Shown: positions 52,236 to 60,601, counted from the first letter of the stretch. The stretch: DNA of 64,000 nt from a virus (IMGVR_UViG_3300007735_000926:62001-126000), one strand, 5' to 3'. The notes: generated by a model from the sequence alone, not told the origin. Program-made: numbers and translations.

Positions 52236-52897
52236 CTAATACAGTAAAACTACTCGGACATTACGGCTCAGATGAAATTATAGCTTGTTCAGCTTGGACT
52301 AGCACTTCTCGCGATTTGGATGAAGATAAGAAATCACGCATTCCCAATTTGATCAACATGCTTTGGTCAAATGGACATGAAACACCTTTTGAAAAGGGCG
52401 TTGTGCATTTCCTTGTTGATACCGATATCGCTTCACATATTCATTTGCTGAAGCATCGAATATCAAATATGAACGCTGAAAGTGCTCGATACAAAGAACT
52501 TAAGGAAGATAAATTTTATCTGCCTAATGATTGGATTGGTGTTAAAGCCAACACCAAAGCATTAATAATTGAAGATGAGGAGGATCATGATTGGTATGAT
52601 ATATTGGAACAATACACCAAGATTGGCAATGCTCTATATCACGATGCTCTAAAAGACTTGACAGAAGCAATTGGACGTAAACGCGCAAAAGAATCTGCTC
52701 GATTCTTCAAGACTTACAATTCCCAAATTCAAGGCGATGTAATGTTTAATATGCGATCCTTTGCCAATTTCCTCAAGCTTCGAAACAGCGAGCATGCTCA
52801 ATTAGAAATCCGAGAAGTAGCCGCTGAAATGCTAGAGTTGGTTAAGAATATTGAAGGTAATCCTTTTGAACATACTTTAAAAGCTTGGGGGTATTAA
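52232..52897 (+). CDS. thyX: Flavin-dependent thymidylate synthase ThyX
   Basis: 221 residues. LLKHRISNMNAESARY near residue 70 is the ThyX motif (R-H-R-x7-S family, here with KHR); HETPFEKGVVHFLVDTDIASHIHL precedes it, and the C-terminal NFLKLRNSEHAQLEIREVA carries the FAD/substrate-binding R and H-A-Q. Makes dTMP from dUMP using methylene-THF and NADPH. Together with NrdAB it supplies dTTP. Coupled by ATGA to the thg1-like gene. Confidence 0.93.
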   Translation: MTNTVKLLGHYGSDEIIACSAWTSTSRDLDEDKKSRIPNLINMLWSNGHETPFEKGVVHFLVDTDIASHIHLLKHRISNMNAESARYKELKEDKFYLPNDWIGVKANTKALIIEDEEDHDWYDILEQYTKIGNALYHDALKDLTEAIGRKRAKESARFFKTYNSQIQGDVMFNMRSFANFLKLRNSEHAQLEIREVAAEMLELVKNIEGNPFEHTLKAWGY

Positions 52898-53218
52898 ATG
52901 AATATTGGTGTCCATACATCTCATTGTTGCGCGCTCCACGGTTGTAAATATGGAGACGAAGATTGTCCTGTTGTTTTAAAGACTCATAAACAAAAATACG
53001 ATTGCGAATCCTGTGATTATGATAAAGAATTTCCCCATATCGATACAGAACGATTAGACTTTTTTGAAAATAATACGGGGTGGTTTCGTTACTCAGGAAT
53101 CTCGACTTTAACAATGGATGGAAAATATCCCTGTTGGTCTGTTTGGACTCCCAAAGAAGGACACACCACTCGAAAAACTTTGCGCGAAGCAATCGATGCT
53201 GCAATGGAAATATCTTAA
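52898..53218 (+). CDS. Cys/His-rich small protein
   Basis: 106 residues, starting directly after the thyX stop. The first 45 residues hold HTSHCCALHGCKYGDEDCPV and YDCESCDYD: seven Cys and several His, a likely zinc-binding site. The second half is beta/helix with WFRYSGIS and GHTTRKTLREAIDAAMEI. Similar short proteins are common in phages; function unknown. Confidence 0.7.
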   Translation: MNIGVHTSHCCALHGCKYGDEDCPVVLKTHKQKYDCESCDYDKEFPHIDTERLDFFENNTGWFRYSGISTLTMDGKYPCWSVWTPKEGHTTRKTLREAIDAAMEIS

Positions 53219-53269
53219 AATAAAATTATATTTTATTGATTTTCCTATAATTCAGATAAATAAATTAGT

Positions 53270-53467
53270 ATGATCAAAGTATTATCAAACAATAGTGTAA
53301 AGTTATGTTGCAAAGGAAAAGGTTGCCCAGTGGTCACTGAACTCGCCGATGGAAATGTGGAAATTACCGATGATTTCGGCAACAAGATTGTTGTAAAGAA
53401 GGAAGAAGCACTTCTGATTTCAGATGGTGTGAAGACGATTGACGACCAGAAACTTATCTTAGGATGA
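53270..53467 (+). CDS. Small hypothetical protein
   Basis: 65 residues, basic N-terminus with KLCCKGKGCPVV, then two strands with acidic ends. TAAATA lies 7 nt before the start. Overlaps the next gene by 4 nt. The CC...C spacing might bind metal; no family recognised. Confidence 0.62.
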   Translation: MIKVLSNNSVKLCCKGKGCPVVTELADGNVEITDDFGNKIVVKKEEALLISDGVKTIDDQKLILG

Positions 53468-53757
53468 ACCTCTGGTTTCAATCTTTTGTTTTAATCGGCA
53501 CTTGCTTGATTCTGAAATACGGATCAATCTTGAATCCTATTCGTGAACATTTGTCTGAAAATGATTTCTTCAAAAAATTATTTAAATGTTGTATGTGTCT
53601 AGGATTTTGGGTTGGATCTTTCTACGGTATGTTTTGGAGTGGAACCCCTTGGATGATTCCTTTGTGGGGGTTCTACGCATCCTCCATCTGTTGGTTTGCT
53701 GATTACCTGACCATGGTGATTGACAAATATTTGGATGGTGGTAAAGTAGATCCATGA
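53464..53757 (+). CDS. Small membrane protein, DUF1360-like
   Basis: 97 residues with two or three membrane segments (LWFQSFVLIGTCLILKYG; GFWVGSFYGMFWSG; PLWGFYASSICWFADYL). The loop FKCCMCLGFWVG, C-x-x-C followed by GFWVG, is the DUF1360 signature. Role unknown; might alter the host inner membrane. ATGA overlaps on both sides. Confidence 0.7.
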   Translation: MNLWFQSFVLIGTCLILKYGSILNPIREHLSENDFFKKLFKCCMCLGFWVGSFYGMFWSGTPWMIPLWGFYASSICWFADYLTMVIDKYLDGGKVDP

Positions 53758-54041
53758 ACAGAACACCCGATGATTTTATTCAAAAAACGATAGAAGAAAA
53801 ATCGAAAATTATTCATTCTATGACCAATGAAGAGGTTTGGAATTTAATTCCAAATTCCTCTTTTATTTTTTATTATACTAAAAAAAGTGATGGCGAAATA
53901 ATCAAAGAGAGCTACACACTAAACAAAAATTTTAAAGGAATTAAAAATCATATCAAAATGATTGAAAATTGGTATGGTTTTATCGAATGGGATAATATCT
54001 TGGGTTCAAAGAAAATAGTTGATCATATTAAATCACTATGA
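53754..54041 (+). CDS. Hypothetical protein
   Basis: 95 residues, coupled to the membrane protein by ATGA. Helical N-terminus (DDFIQKTIEEKSKIIHSMTNEEVWNL), beta C-terminal half. No family recognised. Confidence 0.62.
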   Translation: MNRTPDDFIQKTIEEKSKIIHSMTNEEVWNLIPNSSFIFYYTKKSDGEIIKESYTLNKNFKGIKNHIKMIENWYGFIEWDNILGSKKIVDHIKSL

Positions 54042-54067
54042 ATAAACACTTAAAGATAAATAATAAA

Positions 54068-54670
54068 ATGAAGACATTCTATCAATTCTTTTGGGAAGCA
54101 TTCTCAGACATTGGAAAATTATCACCTGAGCAATTAAAAATCAGTAGAAGGCTCACCGCAGATGATTCTGAAAAATTTAAAAAAGTTGATTGGAGATCAT
54201 TTTATAAAATTATCAATGCTTACATGAAAGCTGATGCTGCTCGTTCAGCCAATCCCGAACTTTTTAAAGATATTAAAAATAATATAACCATTTACAAACC
54301 AGAAGAATATTCGAAAATGGAATGTTTCGTTGGTCCAAATAATACTAGCGGATACTGCATCAAAGGAGGGGATGAATTGGTCTCAGTTTTCTCTGCTGGA
54401 GAATCTTCGGGTGATGCTATTGTGAAAAGCGCCATTAAAAATGGTGCAAGACGTTTGGATTGCTTTGCGGATCAAGATGAAAATGGTAATATTAAACCTA
54501 CTAAATTATTCAAACTTTACAGTAGGAACGGTTTCGTGATTGACACTGACAAAAATGATGATAGCATGCCTTACCCCATTTTCAATGGTATTTCTTATTA
54601 CGTTGACGAAAGTGGTAAGATTCACAAAGATGCTGAAACAGTGGTGGTTTACATGAAATTAAATAAATGA
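54068..54670 (+). CDS. Possible GNAT-like acetyltransferase, late
   Basis: 200 residues from the ATG at 54068, set by TAAATA-ATAAA-ATG. The C-terminal half reads GYCIKGGDELVSVFSAGESSGDAIVKSAIKNGARRLDCFADQ...LFKLYSRNGF, a pattern like the beta4-helix-beta5 and Y-x-x-x-G-F end of GNAT enzymes, but without the R/Q-x-x-G-x-G/A acetyl-CoA loop. The N-terminal 80 residues are helical. The fold call is weak; function unknown. Confidence 0.45.
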   Translation: MKTFYQFFWEAFSDIGKLSPEQLKISRRLTADDSEKFKKVDWRSFYKIINAYMKADAARSANPELFKDIKNNITIYKPEEYSKMECFVGPNNTSGYCIKGGDELVSVFSAGESSGDAIVKSAIKNGARRLDCFADQDENGNIKPTKLFKLYSRNGFVIDTDKNDDSMPYPIFNGISYYVDESGKIHKDAETVVVYMKLNK

Positions 54671-54960
54671 CGATAATTTATCCAAAAAAATATATTGAAA
54701 ATGCCACGAACAATTATTCGGAAGTGGAATTTATTTCCTCAGAAGATGCGATCCCGCATCCATCAGGAATGTATGATACATTCCTGATGATTGTCGAACA
54801 TATGTCTGGGATGGCTGATTTAAATTACGAATTGTCATTCTGTAATAAAAATAATAGGCATATTGTGAAAACTGTAATCGACTGTAATTTTTATTCTGGA
54901 AATTTGGAATTTTTAATAAAAAAATTTAACGCAATAGAAAATATTTGGAACTATGAATGA
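54667..54960 (+). CDS. Hypothetical protein
   Basis: 97 residues, ATGA overlap with the previous gene. Contains VEHMSGMADLNYELSFCNKNN and an aromatic C-terminus. No family recognised; overlaps the next gene by 8 nt, so it is part of a co-translated set. Confidence 0.62.
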   Translation: MTIIYPKKYIENATNNYSEVEFISSEDAIPHPSGMYDTFLMIVEHMSGMADLNYELSFCNKNNRHIVKTVIDCNFYSGNLEFLIKKFNAIENIWNYE

Positions 54961-55867
54961 TGATTTAAAAATTAGGAATTTGTATAATCAAATTATAAAT
55001 GAAAGAGCAAATGCAAGAGGCGTTGTTTTGTTGGAAAATGTGAATATTCCGGTAACACGAACAAGTCCTGATAAACTTGAATTCGATGGAGTCGTTAAGA
55101 ATTTTGACGACAATACTAGACCATTTTGTTTTATCGGGCAAGATTCTGAATTAATCGGTACCATCAATCATAGAAAGGGGACACACCCATACATATTCAC
55201 CGCTTTTACCAAATTGGCAGCAGCATTGAATATCATCCCATTTCCAGCAACGATGAGTTATTTGAAATCTATGTATTCCAATACAAAAATTAAAGACGCT
55301 AAAAAGATTCTTAAAGATGATGACGTATCATTTTTAGGTAAGTTGGATATTAAAAATTTGGAATATTTTGCTAAACATCAAAAGTCTGGAATGACCACCG
55401 ATACTAGAAGAAATACCAGAGCAGGTAGAATATGGTTTTCAGTTCCATCCAAAACATTGAAAAAGGATGTGCAAGTTGTCGTTTTCTGGTGTAGAGAAAA
55501 AGATTTGAAACCAGATGATCTTAAAAATTTGAAAAAGTATTTTAAATTGGGTGACTTTTTCTGGTCAGCTACAGATTCGAGTCGATTTAATCATTTTGGC
55601 GATGACTATCGAGAAACTGAATCGGGTGAAATCAAAGAATTGAAAAGTAAAATCTATCCAGAATTATCACATGATGATATTGTGGATATTTTGATGAGGG
55701 CGCACACTGGATTCAAGATGACACCATATGAAAAGAAAGTCGTGTGGGAATTTAGAGGATTCGACCCATCAGAAATTAAACACGTTACAGGTGGTTATCC
55801 TTCTGTGGCTGAATATAGACATCGTGAAAAATTTAGTGAGAGTGCGAACAGTGGTGCAAATCACTAA
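54953..55867 (+). CDS. Hypothetical protein
   Basis: 304 residues. No known domain recognised. The first 120 residues are beta/alpha (DNTRPFCFIGQDSELIGTINHRKG), the middle has a basic motif GMTTDTRRNTRAGRIWFSVPSK, and the end (FRGFDPSEIKHVTGGYPSVAEYRHREKF) is charged. Its TAA is part of the TAAATA box of the kinase-like gene that follows, so the two are neighbours in a late unit. Confidence 0.65.
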   Translation: MNDDLKIRNLYNQIINERANARGVVLLENVNIPVTRTSPDKLEFDGVVKNFDDNTRPFCFIGQDSELIGTINHRKGTHPYIFTAFTKLAAALNIIPFPATMSYLKSMYSNTKIKDAKKILKDDDVSFLGKLDIKNLEYFAKHQKSGMTTDTRRNTRAGRIWFSVPSKTLKKDVQVVVFWCREKDLKPDDLKNLKKYFKLGDFFWSATDSSRFNHFGDDYRETESGEIKELKSKIYPELSHDDIVDILMRAHTGFKMTPYEKKVVWEFRGFDPSEIKHVTGGYPSVAEYRHREKFSESANSGANH

Positions 55868-55875
55868 ATAATAAC

Positions 55876-56697
55876 ATGTTCAAGCAGAAAGATTTAATAA
55901 ATCTTGAAAATTTTTTAAGAATAATTTATGAACGACACGAAAAATACACTCCTGACAGAATCCCATCTGGAGCGGAACAAGGCTATTCTGGAAGAGGTGG
56001 AAAAAAACTCAAAGCTGCCACCGCTGTCGCTTACAGAAGCCATGAATCAATACGAGATGATTCGATCCCAGAGTTCACAGCGGAAAAAGAATACAAGAAA
56101 AAGGTCGCTGGTAGAAATGTGATGTCGCAACGGGTAAAGCCCGTGGAAGAAAAATGGCTAACCCATTGGGCAAATCAAGTCGGCCTAATGATGGACAATG
56201 ACGAATTTGATCGCGAATGGAGAAAGCAAGGTGAAAAAGGAGAAGCGGAGAACAATGTGTATTTTGATGAAGCATCACAAAGATGGTTCAAAAGAAATAA
56301 TCTGTCTTATCACACCACATTTTTAGAGTTCTTTTACAGACTTGCATTGCACAATGCGTCTTTTCCTGAAGCTCCCTATGCATTGGAAGGTTTTGTCATA
56401 AATGATGGAGAATTGCAACCAGTTATTTCACAACCTCATGTTCGAGCCACAAAAGGCGCATCTCCTGTAGATGTCGAACGATTAATGAATAAATTGGGTT
56501 ATTCAAAAATTCCGGGCACTCAGCACGATTACATCAATCAAGAAAAAGGAATTCGTGTGGAAGACATGCACGATGAGAATGTCTTGATGGATGATGATGG
56601 GAATATCTTTGTGGTTGATCCTGTAATCTATTTGGATGATGAGGGAAAGAAACATCGCATCACATCCAAAGATCCTTTGTTACACGAGCTTAAATAA
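55876..56697 (+). CDS. Protein kinase-like protein (polyvalent-protein kinase type)
   Basis: 273 residues. From about residue 125: EAENNVYFDEASQRWFKRNNLSYHTTFLEFFYRLALHN gives a lysine and helix-C-like region; ALEGFV is the hinge; MHDENVLMDDDGNIFVVDPV is a catalytic-loop H-D-x-N followed by a D-P-V metal motif in place of DFG. The same order occurs in kinase domains of phage polyvalent proteins. The basic N-terminus (YSGRGGKKLKAATAVAYRSH) is separate. Late start TAAATA-ATAAC-ATG suggests it is packaged or acts late. Substrate unknown. Confidence 0.6.
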   Translation: MFKQKDLINLENFLRIIYERHEKYTPDRIPSGAEQGYSGRGGKKLKAATAVAYRSHESIRDDSIPEFTAEKEYKKKVAGRNVMSQRVKPVEEKWLTHWANQVGLMMDNDEFDREWRKQGEKGEAENNVYFDEASQRWFKRNNLSYHTTFLEFFYRLALHNASFPEAPYALEGFVINDGELQPVISQPHVRATKGASPVDVERLMNKLGYSKIPGTQHDYINQEKGIRVEDMHDENVLMDDDGNIFVVDPVIYLDDEGKKHRITSKDPLLHELK

Positions 56698-56701
56698 TAT
56701 T

Positions 56702-56926
56702 ATGAAAAAATTCTCCGATTTCTTTGACGAATACTTCAAAAAAGTTAAAAAGACCAATCTCCCTAAGAAAGAAGTATCAAAGGGAGAAAAGGTTGAGCAA
56801 GAACATGTTGCGCCATCCAAGCGCAAATCTAAACAAGGAAAGAAAATCGCAAGAACGATTTCCAAACAGCATGTCGAAGAAGATCCCAAGTATTACTCTA
56901 AAATGGAGAAATGGCACAAGGATTAA
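56702..56926 (+). CDS. Small basic late protein
   Basis: 74 residues from the ATG at 56702 (TAAATA-ATATT-ATG); the longer frame from 56636 runs into the kinase-like gene. Lys-rich throughout (SKRKSKQGKKIARTISKQ). Could be a DNA-binding or core-type protein. Convergent with the CCA-enzyme fusion by a 4-nt overlap. Confidence 0.65.
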   Translation: MKKFSDFFDEYFKKVKKTNLPKKEVSKGEKVEQEHVAPSKRKSKQGKKIARTISKQHVEEDPKYYSKMEKWHKD

Positions 56927-59370
56927 TTTTTCTGGTAAAAATTATACCATTCATTGAATTGGCTATTCTTTAGAATACCAGCAACGATTGTCTTCATTTC
57001 CGAATCATCTGGTTCTCTACCAGCATTCAATTCTTCCAGAACGTATTCTTGAAGGGCTGCTGTAATATCTTTGAATTTGGATTTATCTTTGATCAGAATT
57101 GGAAACCATTGCATCAATTTTTCACCACTGAAATATTGCTTGAGTCGTTTTCTTGTTTCATCTTGAGAACCCCCAATTTTAGAAACTTTTTCTTCCGCTC
57201 TTTTAACTTTGTCCCAGAATTCTTCTTCGTTGAAAAGACCAGAACCTCTCGAAGCTTCGTCACAATATCCAACAGCTTTAATGGTTTCCCATGCAGGATT
57301 TTGAATCAATTTTGTCAATGTTTTAATATTGAGTTTATCAAGATTGTGAACAAGCATGTGTCTGTCAACTGCTGCTAATATATTCTTTTTATCTTGAGGA
57401 GATAATTCAGAAAATCGCAATCTTTTGAAAATATTCTCTACGATTGGAACTCCAGCAGCTTCGTGTCCATGATAGCTACTAAAACCATTATCTTTCTTGC
57501 CTCTTGTCGTAGCCTTTCCAAAATCGTGGAATAACACGGCAAGATTTATCACTGGATCTTTATATGGGGAAGCATTCAAACATTCATAGATGTGTCCCAA
57601 CACCTGCGAATCTCCTTCAGGATGATGCTCAGGATCATGATCGAAACCTTCCATCTCGGTGAACTCTGGAAGAATATCATGTAAGATTTTTGTATCTTGT
57701 AATTTTTTCAGAAAGTTTGCAAGAGTTCTACCAGACTTTGCAGACTTGTAAAATTCTTTTGAGATACTTTCTTTGGAAATTGCTTTCGGATCTTGAAGCA
57801 AATGTTTCAATTCAATTGCTGCTCTTTTGGTATTATCCTCAATTTCAAAATCCATCTTGGCAGCAAAACGGAAAACACGAAGAATTCTTGTGGCATCTTC
57901 CAAAAATCTTTTCTTGGCATCTCCCACAGCACGAACGATTTTGTTTTTCAAATCATCAAGACCACCTTGATAATCCACGATCTTCCCATTCTCATCCAAT
58001 CCGAAAGAGTTGATTGTTAAATCTCTTCTCTCTGAATCCTTTTCAAATGAATCAGTCTCAGTCGAGACATTGGCTTGTCTACCGATGTCGCCTGAGTCAG
58101 TTCTGAATTTTGCTAAATCATATACATATCCTTTCCAAATGATAGCATAAACTGGTTGTGAATCATTCTTGGAAATATTTCTCAATTCAAAATGTTTCTC
58201 CAACTGTTCCACGGGAATGTTGGTGGCCAAATCAACATCATCGATTGCATTTCCCATGAGCAAATCACGAGGAACACCACCGACAATATAAATTTCACCT
58301 TTTAATCTCGATTTGATATTTTTCATCAAATCGAGAGCTACTTGAAGTTCTTCCGATTCGGAAACAGCTTTTTCCCATTTCTGATCGAAGTCTTCTACAT
58401 ATTCTTTAATTAACATTTTATATTGATAGTTAAACGATTCTAAATATTTTTCAGTATTTTTTAACAAATTGAAATGGTCGGCACTTATCTTTTTATGCGC
58501 ATTTTTTGCACTCGATTTTTTATTTAATCCTAATCTTTCAATTTCTTTTTTCAATTTTTCAGTATTTCCTTTGTTTCTGAAATATGGTGTTTGTCCTATT
58601 CTATTACCTTCTTTATCGATAGTAATAATGTTTTTATTTTCTGGTTTTTGTTTAGCGGTTGATCCGGGGTCTGGAAGATTGAAATGGGTTTTTCTCGAAA
58701 CAATTTCACACCAATCGTCCCATAAAATTTTGCTAATCGGATCAGCAAAAGTGATATACTCAATTATTTTTTTCATATTGCCGGAACTACGAATATTTCC
58801 ACTCACCTTCGCATTGATTTCCGAACCATATAATTTAGAATTGATACTATCAACACAACCCAATCTACCTGTGATCAATTGCACCAAAAAACCTGCTTTT
58901 GGCATAGCCAATCCTTTAATATTTTCTAAAATCCATATATACATTTCAACTGGATCATTTTTATATTCTCCCAATTTTTCATAATTTTCTTTTCTATTGG
59001 TCCAAGCTCCGAGAACATATGACAATTTATCACTGGGTCCGCCGACATCTTTTTTCGGACTCATGATCATATGACCAGTTCGGGGTGGTTGTATATTGGA
59101 TACAATTTTTTTATTCTTTAAAGCATTTTCAAAAAACCATTTTATAAATTCGGGAAATTGTTCAACCACATTATACCAAGATGTTTGCATTGTAAACATC
59201 ACAAATGCTATAACGATAAACATTTTTTCAGGACTCTCAAAAGCAAATTTATTTATTTGGGGATTATATTCACAAAAACCACTTTCGCTATCTTTTTTCG
59301 GAACCTGAATTTTATATTCAGGTGACCAAACCTCCATCAACTTTTTATAAAGGGAATTGAATCTTTTCAT
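56923..59370 (-). CDS. tRNA CCA-adding/poly(A)-polymerase-family enzyme with HD domain and long N-terminal extension
   Basis: 815 residues, twice the usual CCA-enzyme length. Residues 1 to about 340 are an extra domain with GLAMPKAGFLVQLITGRLGCVDSINSKLYG, a helix-hairpin type motif seen in marine phage proteins. The nucleotidyltransferase starts near 350: EIYIVGGVPRDLLMGNAIDDVDLAT (GG...DxD), RRDLTINSFGLDENGKIVDYQGGLDDL and ATRILRVFRFAAKMDF. An HD phosphohydrolase part follows (INLAVLFHDFGKATT, HGHEAAGVPIVE). It can add or repair the CCA end; five tRNAs of this phage lack an encoded CCA. Poly(A) polymerase is the alternative reading. Confidence 0.85.
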   Translation of the reverse strand: MKRFNSLYKKLMEVWSPEYKIQVPKKDSESGFCEYNPQINKFAFESPEKMFIVIAFVMFTMQTSWYNVVEQFPEFIKWFFENALKNKKIVSNIQPPRTGHMIMSPKKDVGGPSDKLSYVLGAWTNRKENYEKLGEYKNDPVEMYIWILENIKGLAMPKAGFLVQLITGRLGCVDSINSKLYGSEINAKVSGNIRSSGNMKKIIEYITFADPISKILWDDWCEIVSRKTHFNLPDPGSTAKQKPENKNIITIDKEGNRIGQTPYFRNKGNTEKLKKEIERLGLNKKSSAKNAHKKISADHFNLLKNTEKYLESFNYQYKMLIKEYVEDFDQKWEKAVSESEELQVALDLMKNIKSRLKGEIYIVGGVPRDLLMGNAIDDVDLATNIPVEQLEKHFELRNISKNDSQPVYAIIWKGYVYDLAKFRTDSGDIGRQANVSTETDSFEKDSERRDLTINSFGLDENGKIVDYQGGLDDLKNKIVRAVGDAKKRFLEDATRILRVFRFAAKMDFEIEDNTKRAAIELKHLLQDPKAISKESISKEFYKSAKSGRTLANFLKKLQDTKILHDILPEFTEMEGFDHDPEHHPEGDSQVLGHIYECLNASPYKDPVINLAVLFHDFGKATTRGKKDNGFSSYHGHEAAGVPIVENIFKRLRFSELSPQDKKNILAAVDRHMLVHNLDKLNIKTLTKLIQNPAWETIKAVGYCDEASRGSGLFNEEEFWDKVKRAEEKVSKIGGSQDETRKRLKQYFSGEKLMQWFPILIKDKSKFKDITAALQEYVLEELNAGREPDDSEMKTIVAGILKNSQFNEWYNFYQKN

Positions 59371-59378
59371 TAATATAC

Positions 59379-59852
59379 TTAATACAAATCACTCTGAATG
59401 GATAGCAAATAGTCACCATCGATCTCTTCGATCATCTTGGATTCGACTACAATATTAGGATTGATGATAATAACTGAAAGATTTTCGTTTCTGATATCGC
59501 CTTCTCCAGTATTTTTGTAGAAAGCAATATCATAATCTTTCAATTCTTTCACGTAATCATATCCATGATCAGTGCCATCATCGGGTAATAATTCTGGATA
59601 CACTTTTTCAATTCGAAGAATCAATTTATATAGATAATAGGTATCGTATCTACCTTCATCATTTATCATGTAATCAGCCCGAATTAGAGCTTGCTGTTTT
59701 GTTCCAGCATGAGAACCCGATGCATAATCATTCTTATTGGGACGAGCCGAAGCACGAAATACTGTAATATAAGGACGATTGATAATATCCTCCAATTTAG
59801 TATTGGGTTCCAATTCCTGAACATTGAAGAACGATTCTAAAAAAGTAATCAT
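59379..59852 (-). CDS. Hypothetical protein, possibly ADP-ribosyltransferase-like
   Basis: 157 residues. ITVFRASARPNKNDYASGSHAGTKQQALIRADYM near residue 29 has an R early in a strand and an S-H-A-G-T turn; GEGDIRNENLSVIIINPNIV follows at the end. This weakly recalls ART-type layouts (R, S, E), but no E-x-E motif is present in the expected form. Start by TAAATA-ATATA-ATG on the minus strand. 8 nt upstream of the CCA-enzyme gene, so they may be co-expressed. Confidence 0.5.
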   Translation of the reverse strand: MITFLESFFNVQELEPNTKLEDIINRPYITVFRASARPNKNDYASGSHAGTKQQALIRADYMINDEGRYDTYYLYKLILRIEKVYPELLPDDGTDHGYDYVKELKDYDIAFYKNTGEGDIRNENLSVIIINPNIVVESKMIEEIDGDYLLSIQSDLY

Positions 59853-59899
59853 TATATTATTTAATTATCGATTGAGAATGGCAACTGGAGTTGCCGAAA

Positions 59900-59974
59900 T
59901 GGTAGGGAATGAGGGGTTCGAACCCCCGATCTACTCCTTGTAAAAGAGCCGCTTTACCACTCAGCTAATTCCCT
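59900..59974 (-). tRNA. tRNA-Val (TAC)
   Basis: Acceptor AGGGAAT/ATTCCCT, anticodon loop TTTACAA (TAC), T-arm GGGGG-TTCGAAC-CCCTC, discriminator A, encoded CCA. A G-A mismatch closes the D-stem. Last tRNA of the minus-strand array. Confidence 0.88.
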
Positions 59975-60108
59975 ATCAAGCATAAATTGAAATTGCAAAG
60001 AATGTTGAGGACTCTTACCCCAAGTCACAGATCACAGGACATTCTCAGAACCTGTCATGTTTTCATTACGGCGGATATTCGAACTAGCTTTGTTCTCTTT
60101 CCGTAAAA
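59975..60108 (-). other. Structured spacer between tRNA-Cys and tRNA-Val
   Basis: 134 nt without a standard tRNA. On the minus strand TTACGG and CCGTAA can pair around a segment containing GTTCGAAT (T-loop-like), and ACAGG/CCTGT can pair further on. No anticodon arm is present. Either a degenerate tRNA or a small structured RNA processed from the array. Confidence 0.4.
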
Positions 60109-60182
60109 TGGAGGCATGTGTAGGAGTCGAACCCACCTACGAGGATTTGCAATCCCCTGCATGACCGATCTGCCAACACGCC
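60109..60182 (-). tRNA. tRNA-Cys (GCA)
   Basis: Acceptor GGCGTGT/ACATGCC, anticodon stem GGGGA/TCCTC with loop TTGCAAA (GCA), T-loop TTCGACT, discriminator T as expected for Cys, encoded CCA. Confidence 0.92.
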
Positions 60183-60189
60183 ATTGGGA

Positions 60190-60516
60190 TTATCTTTCAT
60201 CACCAGAACCAGAAATCACATTTCGTTCTTTTCTTGATTCTAATTTTTCAATATTCATTTTTGCAATGTCTTCAAGAGTGTATCCCAAATCTCTTGACAA
60301 CGCAGCGATATACCACAATACATCACCAATTTCTTTGACCACACTTAGCTTGATGTCATCTGTAAAGACACCATCATAATCTCTCAAAACTTTCTTAACT
60401 TTATCAGCAACTTCTCCAGCTTCACCAGCCAGTCCCAAAGTTGGATAAATTATTTTTTGTCCTTCGCCATAGATGGCAGTTTCAATTGCAGCTTCTTGAT
60501 ATTCATTCAATTTCAT
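60190..60516 (-). CDS. MazG-like NTP pyrophosphohydrolase
   Basis: 108 residues. MKLNEYQEAAIETAIYGEGQKIIYPTLGLAGEAGEVADKVKKVLRDYDG and VVKEIGDVLWYIAALSRDLGYTLEDIAKMNIEKLESR form a complete all-alpha MazG fold: E-x-x-E in LAGEAGEVADK and E-x-x-D in KEIGDVLWY bind magnesium. MazG hydrolyses NTPs or (p)ppGpp-related nucleotides and is frequent in phages. It lies inside the tRNA array, same strand, between tRNA-Cys and tRNA-Ile, so it is probably transcribed with it. Confidence 0.92.
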   Translation of the reverse strand: MKLNEYQEAAIETAIYGEGQKIIYPTLGLAGEAGEVADKVKKVLRDYDGVFTDDIKLSVVKEIGDVLWYIAALSRDLGYTLEDIAKMNIEKLESRKERNVISGSGDER

Positions 60517-60521
60517 AAGTG

Positions 60522-60595
60522 TCCTCCCAGTTAGACTTGAACTAACGACCTCTCATTTATCAAACGAGTGCTCTAACCAACTGAGCTATAGGAGG
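60522..60595 (-). tRNA. tRNA-Ile (GAT), no encoded CCA
   Basis: Acceptor CCTCCTA/TGGGAGG, D-arm AGCTCAGTTGGTTAGAGC, anticodon stem CTCGT/ATGAG with loop TTGATAA (GAT), T-loop TTCAAGT. Discriminator A is followed by CAC, not CCA, so the end must be added enzymatically. Confidence 0.9.
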
Positions 60596-60601
60596 TTGGA
60601 A

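Noticed and set aside
60030-60108. A seventeenth tRNA
   Set aside because: A T-loop-like motif and a 6-bp stem exist, but there is no anticodon or D arm and the T-stem does not pair.
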